From Carnegiea gigantea (Eukaryota > Streptophyta > Magnoliopsida > Caryophyllales > Cactaceae), in NCBI GenBank assembly GCA_029747015.1, contig JAKOGI010000006.1, positions 445,001-509,000 on the forward strand: a stretch of DNA of 64,000 nt, in the 5' to 3' direction. Each line of letters starts with the position of its first letter. Positions within the stretch are counted from its first letter, which is position 1. Of the stretch, positions 57,801-64,000 are shown in pieces. The notes under the pieces are model-generated. The model searched no databases. It worked only from the letters and a program-made list of their open reading frames with translations, and had not been told where the DNA came from. The position numbers and the translations under genes were made by a program.

Positions 57801-60800
57801 GAGGGAAGGAGGGGCAAAGAAAAGAGTAATGAAAGGAGAGAAAAAGCAAGTAGTTGACAGATAATCCTACTTTGTGGGTGGTAAATTGGCACTGTTGCAT
57901 TTTTAAAGACACTGGTTACAGAGCTCTTACCTCATCCTCAACCTGGAAGAACTTTCTTTTCACTTTCTTTTCTCTTTCTCTTGTCATTACAGATGCCCCG
58001 TGTTCCCCCTTTTCACTGCCTTGTTTGCTTTTATTCCTTTTGGTGGTTTTTCCCCCCATCCTGTTTGTTTTCTTTATCCCCGTTAGTGGTAGATTAATGA
58101 GTACTCGCTAAAACTTAGGGGTATCTAAATACTTTGTTTTCTAAAGATTTAGCCTATTTGAGGTTTGAATTTAATCCCTCAGATTAATGGCTTGTGTGAT
58201 TTCTAATTAACCTTAGGTAGCTTTAAATTTATTCTAAATTACCAAATAAGGTCTAGCCTAGTAGCTTCTGTTGAGACACTAATAAATCCATTACGTTCCA
58301 AGTTCCACATTGTGTTTTATATGAGATATAACTTTGTGTTGCATTTGATTTTGAACACCCCCCCCCCCGGGGCCCCTCCCCCCCCCCCCCCCCCCAAAAA
58401 AAAATCTAGTTAATAATGTGATGTTCCAAGGGTATATTGAAACCTGCTGGAATTATTTTGCTGCTTTGGACTGGAATGTTTTGAGTTTTAATGTTACGAG
58501 ATATAACTACACTCTGAGGTGTGCACTAAGTTCCTTGACGGTGTCACTTATCTATGTGTGCCCTCTGAAACATGAATTGCTGGCAGTGTGCACTGAACTA
58601 AAGCTTGGTATTGCCCTCCCCCTCCCCCCTTCTCCCTGTACAGCATAACCATTCATTACTTTGCAAAGGAGGAAAAAGGGAGGTGCAAGTTCATTCCAGT
58701 GCATCCTGGAGCACCCTGGCCAGTCAAAGTCCCATTTCAAGAAGGGGCTGGGCAGAGATTTCGTCAGCCTTCGGGGACAGGTGTGAACTTGCGCCATTAT
58801 GATGTGGAAGCTCTTGGGAAACCATCAGCAGATGGTGCTTCTCCACTTGTCATATTTGCTGAGGTGACCTCTTCATCACAAGCAGCAGAGACCTCTGAGA
58901 GGGCACAGATTACTCATGCTGTAATAGAGAGACAGAATGATGGTTCCTTCAACGTGAAAGTCATCAAGCAAATCGTATCCATCGATGGCGAAGAATATGA
59001 AGTACGCGAATTATATGGCATTGGGAGTTCTTCTGCGGAGGGGTTTAATGATGATGACCCGGGGAAGGAGTGTGTAATTTGCATGACGGAGCCGAAGAAC
59101 ACAGCTGTGATGCCTTGCCGGCATTTGGTAAGTTTTCCTTAAGCATGACTAGGTACTCGGGTATTGTCATTCTTGTGAACCGTCATTCTTGTGAACCGTC
59201 TAATTCTATGCATCATCATACAGTCCAGTCACAGAGGTGTTACTATCAAAGAAATCTTCTATTGCTACCAGTTGCCGACCTCTTGGGCCCTCTGTTCATT
59301 GTCTCCATCCTGATTCTCTGTTTGGTTGCTCAGAGATTAACATTTATAGGAGGATAAATAACTTGAGGATTTCAATATTCTGTGACTCTATATTCAGTTA
59401 AAGTGATGACTACATTCACACTGGCCCACAAATACACTACGAACCTTTTGATTTCACATGAGCATGAGACATAACTTGATAAGTCTCTAGAATATCTTCT
59501 GATCTGTAATAATTTAAGTTTTTAACCTAATGCTTGATACCACTTGCATAGTTGCATTCCATTTAACATTGAGGGAAATTTGCTCTTTGTGCCCCGTACT
59601 TGGGGGGGGGGGGGGTGTGTTTCTTATTCTAGTCATAGTGTATCCAGTTGCTGAGATGGACTTGGGCTATGTAGTAGGCCTGTCAGCACTCATTACATAG
59701 TGGAGTAGTACCAGGGTTCTTTTTTTTTGGTTATTCATTATTTATTTTTTGTAATTTTTTATTGTAAAACATAGGTTAACAAACCTTTAGAAAATGATAG
59801 CCTTAAAGTCACTTAAATGAGAATGTGTGAAAAGGCCACATGGAGAGCTGAGCCCAGCTGGGAACTTTGCTAAAGTTTTGTGTGAGTTTTACAAGTGCAC
59901 AGTTGGTTGTTTTAGAACGTATGCAACTTTAGAAGCTGCGAGAAACCATCAACCTACTTCACCAAATGCACTTGACCAAGTCCTACCGGTTAAATGTAGT
60001 TGTGCTTAATACATAGTCTGGTCAACGGTGTAAGGCATCTTTTTGTAGATCTTGCCCACATCAGAAATTCCTAGCTGCCTATTGATATTCCAGCTTTTGA
60101 ATTAAAGTCCAATCATAAGCATAACGTCCCATAAGACTTTCATTTATTTTTGTTGTGGAAGTTAGTCTATGCCTTTTAACTCTAGGGTTCAAAAAATAAC
60201 CTCTTTGTAGTTCTATTCCACAGTTGTGTTACATCCAAAAACCTCCACCCTGCCGACGGCAGGATTTCGGGTGTTGGTTTTATAGTTTGGTCTGGTAATT
60301 TCTGATTGCGAAAAATATCACCTCATTCTTTTCCCCCACCACATAAGGTTTCATTGTATCCTTTCTGCCTGTATTCCTTTCCTCCACCGGATAAGTGTTG
60401 CTTGGAAAAAATTTTACTGCTTTTCTGTTTTATGGAATGATTCAGGGCATTTTTACTGTTTGTGTCATGATTACTAGGTTGTACTAGATTCCTGCCTAGT
60501 AACTGGCCCTAAGGGAGAAAGGTTGGGCTAGATGGAGAGGAAATAGTGTCATGGGTACAATGGTTCAGTTAGGAAAGGGATGTGACATCGATGTGGACTG
60601 GTCAACTTGAGGTGCACTTGGCCATAAAGCAGCGCACCAGATACATCACCAACCTGCAGTCTTCTATACACCCCTTCCCCCCCCCCCCCCCAAAAAAATT
60701 CCTTCTTTTTTCTTTGTTTCAAGTTTTTAAGAGGAGGTGGGGAACTGATTTAACCGGATAGCTGTTTGACATTTATTTGCTTGCGAAACTTTTTTGAAAC

Positions 60801-61518
60801 CTTTTGGGATGCAAATTCTGGATGTCTTATGTTTTCATATCATGTGATAGGGATGATCATGTTTTCATATTCCTATGCGTTTGTGTTCACTCGATCGTAC
60901 TTTATATAATGTTATTTTTTAATTTTGGGTAAATGTAAGCTATTTTGAAGGCCAATGCAAAGTTGACCCATTGGTTAAATGTGTTGACCTGAACTTATCC
61001 ATTTGTCAGCTCTGCTCTCACTACATCCCTGCTCATGACAAGACATTCCTCTTACAGGCATATGTAGCAAATTGATCAGTATTTTTGGCGGATTGGGATC
61101 CCGTTGCCCTGTCAGATTGTTCAATAAATTTTTTGGGAGAGTCAGGGTGTTGTCAATATTTGTTGGATGAATTTACAGTTGGCACTGCTATGCTTGGAAT
61201 AATCCAGATGTGACTTGAATTCAAATTTGATTACCATATTATGGATCTTAGTTGGTTATGCCTTTGGCCATTAAGTCTGGTGATCACACACGGGTCAATT
61301 TAGCCCAGTCTAGTTGCTGCGCATGACTTGAGCAGATGTTGCCTATGGTAGTTTGTGTTATGTTACGTAATTGTCATGACGAGCCAACTTCTCTGTTGCA
61401 GTGCATGTGCAGTGACTGTGCCAAGGAGCTAAGACTTCAGACGAAGAAGTGCCCGATCTGCCGCGAAGAAATAAGTGAACTTATCGAGATCAAGATAAAC
61501 GACGCCAGTGACCACTAA
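42253..61518 (+). CDS. LUL: LOG2/LUL-type RING E3 ubiquitin ligase, three exons (42253-42872, 58644-59127, 61402-61518)
   Basis: The family (LOG2, LUL1-4 in Arabidopsis) ubiquitinates membrane and other targets and acts in amino-acid export and ABA responses. The joined exons encode 406 aa. MGSSFS fits an N-myristoylation signal, as in LOG2. Residues 10-165 are Pro/His/Asn/Tyr-rich, with an 81-bp internal duplication around GYASSNPY. Residues about 170-300 form the family's DAR2-type domain ([36 protein letters not shown]). The RING is C350, C353, C365, H367, C371, C374, C385, C388 (C3HC4), followed by ISELIEIKI. Splice sites: CAG/GTTTGT, TGTACAG/C, TTG/GTAAGT, TTGCAG/TGC; phases 2 and 0 keep the frame open. 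Intron 1 is 15,771 bp and TE-filled. No disabling lesion seen. Which LUL paralogue this is remains open. Confidence 0.9.
42885..43460 (+). repeat. Diverged ~300-bp tandem duplication at the start of LUL intron 1
   Basis: GGATTGATGCTT (42894 and 43187), GGTTAGATTATGCTGTT-like text and GGATTTCACTTTA (43121 and 43432) recur in the same order about 293-311 bp apart. The second unit contains T17G13 (43401-43430) where the first has only TTTTTTGTGGG. Confidence 0.8.
43501..43810 (-). repeat. 3' LTR of the chromovirus (310 bp)
   Basis: Matches 50181-50502 with moderate divergence. On the minus strand it is preceded by the purine-rich GCGAGGGAGTATGATGTA (43811-43829), the likely polypurine tract. 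Confidence 0.9.
43857..45010 (-). pseudogene. Chromovirus integrase C-terminal part and chromodomain
   Basis: Minus-strand reading: the zinc finger region [20 protein letters not shown] to [17 protein letters not shown] (45000-44825, HHCC type), a degenerate catalytic core, then [34 protein letters not shown], and the chromodomain [20 protein letters not shown] / [20 protein letters not shown] (about 44010-43890). The chromodomain probably directs insertion to marked chromatin. Frames shift at about 44230-44340 and in the core. Bases 43860-44340 keep an open frame of 160 codons. Confidence 0.88.
44976..45632 (-). repeat. 327-bp tandem duplication across the RNase H/integrase junction
   Basis: The unit starting at 44976 (AAGTCTCTGAATGAAG) restarts at 45303 and runs to about 45632, a few percent diverged. 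It repeats the end of RNase H (SHTSV...[13 protein letters not shown]) and the following linker, so the polyprotein frame is duplicated out of order. Confidence 0.92.
45603..46925 (-). pseudogene. Chromovirus reverse transcriptase and RNase H
   Basis: Minus strand: [57 protein letters not shown] (46925-46709). A MITE then interrupts the gene. After it come [12 protein letters not shown] (46544-46509), [31 protein letters not shown] (catalytic YFDD changed to YFED, 46286-46297), the thumb [12 protein letters not shown] and [10 protein letters not shown], and RNase [23 protein letters not shown] with SDHEALKYW. It is inactive by insertion, stops and the lost catalytic aspartate. Confidence 0.9.
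46547..46700. mobile_element. 154-bp MITE inside the chromovirus RT gene
   Basis: Flanked by an exact 8-bp duplication CTTGACGG (46539-46546 and 46701-46708). The ends CAAGGATTCAAAATGCGG and, inward from the right, CATGGATTTAAAATGTAG are imperfect inverted repeats. The interior is rich in CGCGATTT/AAATCGCG words and self-complementary. The RT coding sense resumes on each side. The 8-bp duplication suggests hAT. Confidence 0.9.
47535..48982 (-). pseudogene. Chromovirus gag with zinc knuckle and start of protease
   Basis: Start [12 protein letters not shown] (48982). A coiled-coil-like stretch [20 protein letters not shown] follows, then the gag core [40 protein letters not shown] and, in other frames, [20 protein letters not shown] (48360-48040). 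The CCHC knuckle [15 protein letters not shown] is at about 47865-47820. The protease begins [13 protein letters not shown]: the catalytic aspartate of D-G/T-G/S is Tyr (codon at 47565-47567), so it cannot work. Frame changes occur at about 48296 and 47975. The leader from 50164 to 48983 carries no defended gene. Confidence 0.85.
50165..50502 (-). repeat. 5' LTR of the chromovirus (50181-50502) and its primer site
   Basis: The LTR is 322 bp. The adjoining primer site on the minus strand (50176-50165) reads TAATATCAGAGC. This is the initiator-Met site TGGTATCAGAGC with GG changed to AA, again the change expected from deamination. Confidence 0.88.
50503..53667. other. LUL intron 1, copia-LTR-like remnants, no gene seen
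   Basis: Blocks near 50590-50835 and 52595-52805 share ACCATGAAAG.GAG, TTTACATGGTTC-like text and TAAGATCAATAGG.TATT in the same order, like two old LTRs of one copia-type element. Between them no convincing polyprotein remains. There is a 27-bp tandem duplication at 50822-50875 and a C8A13 tract at 51234-51254. The remainder (52810-53667) is unrecognised. Confidence 0.4.
53668..53890 (+). repeat. Inverted repeat, left arm (partner 57430-57651)
   Basis: Reads CATAGTAACATGGGTTGCCA and onward; the reverse complement of 57651-57430 reads CATAGTTACATGGGTTGCCA and stays alignable for about 220 bp (shared TGATGAATCGGGTA, GAATAAATA), with many differences. The two arms lie 3.5 kb apart and enclose the PDS5-like pseudogene. 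Confidence 0.75.
53891..55718. other. LUL intron 1 between repeat arm and pseudogene
   Basis: No gene seen. A short diverged inverted pair (54298-54375 and 54770-54870, sharing ACTTCTAG and GGTCATTTTTG.CCCA) resembles a fold-back repeat. Bases 55080-55330 contain several AACCCTAA-type words typical of degenerate retroelement leaders. Confidence 0.4.
55719..56632 (+). pseudogene. PDS5-like cohesin-associated protein, pseudogene fragment
   Basis: PDS5 proteins bind cohesin and control sister chromatid cohesion and repair. The frame from the ATG at 55719 reads [20 protein letters not shown], then [45 protein letters not shown] one-base shift leads to [20 protein letters not shown] and [20 protein letters not shown], and a further shift to [40 protein letters not shown] and [13 protein letters not shown], ending VKTS. 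This is the order of the N-terminal HEAT part of plant PDS5 (small PDS5C/D class). Stops at 55890, near 56127, near 56480 and near 56587 and two shifts disable it. No intron interrupts about 300 codons, but GTGAGC follows directly at the end of homology. Confidence 0.75.
56633..57429. other. LUL intron 1, no gene seen
   Basis: AT-rich sequence after the PDS5-like homology ends. The 65-codon ORF at 57057-57254 has no motif. Confidence 0.5.
57430..57651 (-). repeat. Inverted repeat, right arm (partner 53668-53890)
   Basis: Reverse complement of the left arm, diverged. The outer limits coincide roughly at CATAG. No matching target duplication was identified outside either arm. Confidence 0.75.
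57652..58643. other. End of LUL intron 1
   Basis: No gene seen. Contains a mixed C/G homopolymer stretch with C18A9 at 58378-58404 and ends in a C/T-rich acceptor tract (58610-58640). Confidence 0.6.
58644..59127 (+). CDS. LUL: LUL exon 2 (residues 207-368)
   Basis: Begins [10 protein letters not shown], continues the DAR2-type domain through [20 protein letters not shown] and YGIG, then an acidic DDDPGKE linker. It ends within the RING after CVIC...MPCRHL. The acceptor is preceded by a C/T-rich tract, and the donor is GTAAGT. Confidence 0.93.
59128..61401 (+). other. LUL intron 2 (2,274 bp)
   Basis: Starts GTAAGT, ends TTGCAG. Contains a G13 run (59603-59615) and C15A7 (60677-60698). No nested gene or clear transposon was recognised; the short ORFs at 59070-59357 and 59827-60009 lack motifs. 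Confidence 0.8.
61402..61518 (+). CDS. LUL: LUL exon 3 (residues 369-406)
   Basis: Supplies the second half of the RING (CMCSDCAKE, then CPICRE) and the conserved tail [15 protein letters not shown] before TAA at 61516-61518. Without it the RING could not bind its second zinc pair. Confidence 0.93.
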   Translation, partial: CMCSDCAKELRLQTKKCPICREEISELIEIKINDASDH

Positions 61519-64000
61519 CTTGGAAGATCTCCATCTTTTGTCTTGTATATATCCATCCTTTGTCATATTTCTCTTGCTGTATTCGACCTCAGTCTTTTTT
61601 CCCTTTTTCCGTAAATGCGCTACCTGAGTTGTTTAGGAGCACAATGTGTTCATTTTTTGCGCCTGTACATGTCTTCTGTTACTGAAATCCAACTTGTGAA
61701 AATCTTCTCTTCTAGTTCGGTAAAAGAGTGGGGAATTGTTTCAGGTTGTGTCATTATGTTGGTTAAATATCTTCTTGAAGCAAAATTAATGCATAATCAT
61801 GAGAATGTCACATAGCTGTGTTCTGGGGTCAAATTGTGGGTCTCTTGGAATCAGCCTTTCTACGGGCATAGATGTCTGTAGCAGTAAGGTTGCTTATATC
61901 TGAATCTTCCCAGATTTTACGAAAGTAGGACCTATACTGAGAGGTGCTGTTGTCATCGTCGTTGTGGTCTTCTGGGGTAATCATGTTTTTGTTTTCTGTT
62001 AATTTGAATCTTTATTTTTCGGCGGTTTGATATAATTCTTTAAATTCAATGGTATAACTGGTTTAAGAATACGATGGCACAGTGCACTTTAGATTGAGAA
62101 TATGCAGTGGAGGTCTCTTATTTTATTTTGGATTTAGAGCATTCCATGAACCAAAAAAAGAAAAGATTTAGCTCCACTATCTCATTCTATTTAATGTCAA
62201 TGAAGCAAGTGCTTTGGCAGGCTAAATCTAATTGAATATTCATAGCTTTTACACTTTTCAGATTCAGAGTCAATTTCCTCATGAATTTGCTAGTCTCACT
62301 GCTGCCCTCTTCTCAGTGTTCCATCCAACTTTACCAGACTTCGCATCATTCCGTACACTTTAAGAGGAGAGAGAGAGAGATACATTCGCAGACAGTCAAT
62401 GACTCTAGGTGTTCTCTTTATTGTTTTGGAGAGTGGTAGAAGCCAAAAAGAGAGACTGTGAAGGGCATGTTTGCTGAGCAAGTTAGCATAAAGACCAACA
62501 ATGTACAAATTTTGGGGTGGGGGGACTTTAAAAAAGGGGGCTTGGGTATTCACCTCCTTTTTTTGGCAGAGGATGAGAATGAATCTAATATCTAATCTTT
62601 GAACCAAAACAAAAATGTGCAAAAAAAATTTCAATGTGGTGTAAAATGGAGTGTTACATTAAAATAGGACGGTTGGGAATAAATTTGTGAAGGTAAATAA
62701 CATTTTTATTTTTGGAAAAAATTATTGGTAAGTACGTTTATCTAGAGGCTCATATCCAACGGAAATATTCTACGTCGAAAAGGAATGGCGGAGGGGAAAA
62801 AGGGTAAGAAAAATTCCTCCATGCATGAGATTTGAACATGTCCTTTCTTGTTGGAAGGTGGATCAACTCCTATTAAACCATCCCTAATATTAATAGTCCG
62901 AAAGATAAATATTTGATGTGGTACGAATTTAGATATTTCAAATATTAGTAAAAGATGTTTAGCTCCACAAGAGTCTAAAATAAGATGGATAAAAAATTTT
63001 CAACCTTATGGGATGGAACACTACCGACCTTTTGCTAGGGATTTTTCAGTTTACTGTTCCATTTTTTGATTAAAAATAAGAACATGACAAACTACCAAAC
63101 AAGACCACTAGCTTTAACGTTCTTGGCACCAAAAGCCCAAAATAACCATAATAGAGCACAGCCTCCTCCCAGCATCAACATAATGCTGTGTTTGCTCACC
63201 ATAATCATTAGTTAAGGGCCGGTAAAGTTTCCAATGAGATTTTGGTTCCAAGATTTAGACTAGGCCCCAAGATACAATAGGATAAGGCTCATTCCCCTCC
63301 TCCATTTATTATATACTAATTTTGTGCCTCCCCTACACAAGGGAGGGGGAAAAAGAGTTAAGATCGGAGCGGATGAGCATGATGCTGTGAATAGAAAAGG
63401 TCAAATCATGATCCAGTTAAACTCTTGTCAAGTTGTACGATCCATTTAAAAGTTATCTCAAGATGTTGAAATTTGAAAAGATTCACTTGACTTGTTGCAC
63501 AAACCGATAATAGATTAGAATATGATTCGAACAAGAAATGATTATGGTTGAACTTCAGAAATGTTGAAAATTTTGATGTTTTGTTAGCTCATTCTACCTT
63601 ATTTGAAAATGACCGGATCTTGACCTGTTGTTCAGATCTAGACGTCTCTTAAGGATTTCATGTGAATAAAGCGAGTCTTGAGATCTCATTCTCAAGAATG
63701 AGTATTAACCACTGATTTTTATTGGAAAGTTTTGCACATAAAAAACGAGGGTGGAAGGAAGGCAGAAAAAGGCATATACATGATAAGGGAAGGTTAACCC
63801 TCTCCCAATGCCTTTCCCTTAACACCCAAAAATTGAACAAAGCACTGCAAGTGCCATGTGATGGTTGGATTGGTTACAAAGCATTCACTTCTAAAAGCAC
63901 AGATATTTTGGGCTTGGATTCTTTCCGGTTGATGAGAAAATTTAATCTTACAATTTCTCCATCCACCCGTCGGGACATTTTTTATAAAAAAATTTTTACA
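61519..64000. other. LUL 3' untranslated region and downstream DNA, no further gene seen
   Basis: The first few hundred bases after the stop are T-rich and must include the 3' untranslated region; no polyadenylation site can be fixed. Beyond about 62000 there is AT-rich DNA with a GA run near 62362-62380. Minus-strand ORFs at 62296-62634 and 63658-63840 show no recognisable domain. Confidence 0.6.

Noticed and set aside
62296..62634. 112-codon minus-strand ORF downstream of LUL
   Set aside because: No motif, low-complexity parts, and no conserved start or splice context.

Overview
This is plant nuclear DNA, most likely from a eudicot or another TE-rich flowering plant. The grounds are plant-type LTR elements (tRNA-Asp and tRNA-iMet primer sites), a Helitron with an RPA-like gene, a CACTA element, a plant LINE with a C-terminal RNase H, and one plant host gene with canonical GT-AG introns. 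There is no sign of bacterial, organellar or viral genes. The species cannot be named from the sequence.

Layout. 1-9208: a tandem array (internal-LTR-internal-LTR) of a non-autonomous LTR retrotransposon with a gag-like ORF only (family A). Its first copy carries a 1,183-bp hAT-type insertion whose empty site survives in the second copy. About 9209-16368: a decayed autonomous Helitron with Rep/helicase, an RPA-like gene and a 3' hairpin-CTAG end. 16993-25736 (minus): a degenerate L1-like LINE. It is split by a 3.97-kb non-autonomous LTR retrotransposon (family B, 21451-25417) whose right end is an inverted copy of the LTR tip rather than the normal LTR end, yet is bounded by a perfect 5-bp target duplication. 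25737-30618: AT-rich, no gene seen. 30619-39196: a CACTA (En/Spm) element with TNP2-like and TNPA-like genes. 39197-42252: intergenic, with a candidate solo copia LTR and a MITE candidate.

42253-61518 holds the only intact-looking host gene: a three-exon LOG2/LUL-type RING E3 ubiquitin ligase (406 aa predicted). Its first intron is 15.8 kb. That intron contains a complete but dead Ty3/gypsy chromovirus on the opposite strand (43501-50502, itself carrying a 154-bp MITE and a 327-bp tandem duplication), copia-LTR-like remnants, and a PDS5-like pseudogene lying between two inverted repeats. 61519-64000 shows no further gene.

The TE genes no longer work together as systems: every transposase, RT or Rep frame has stops, frameshifts or lost catalytic residues. 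Many of the identifiable stop codons are explained by C-to-T (or G-to-A) changes, as expected for methylated, silenced DNA. The most unusual observation is the right terminus of family B, which suggests integration of an aberrant reverse-transcription product.
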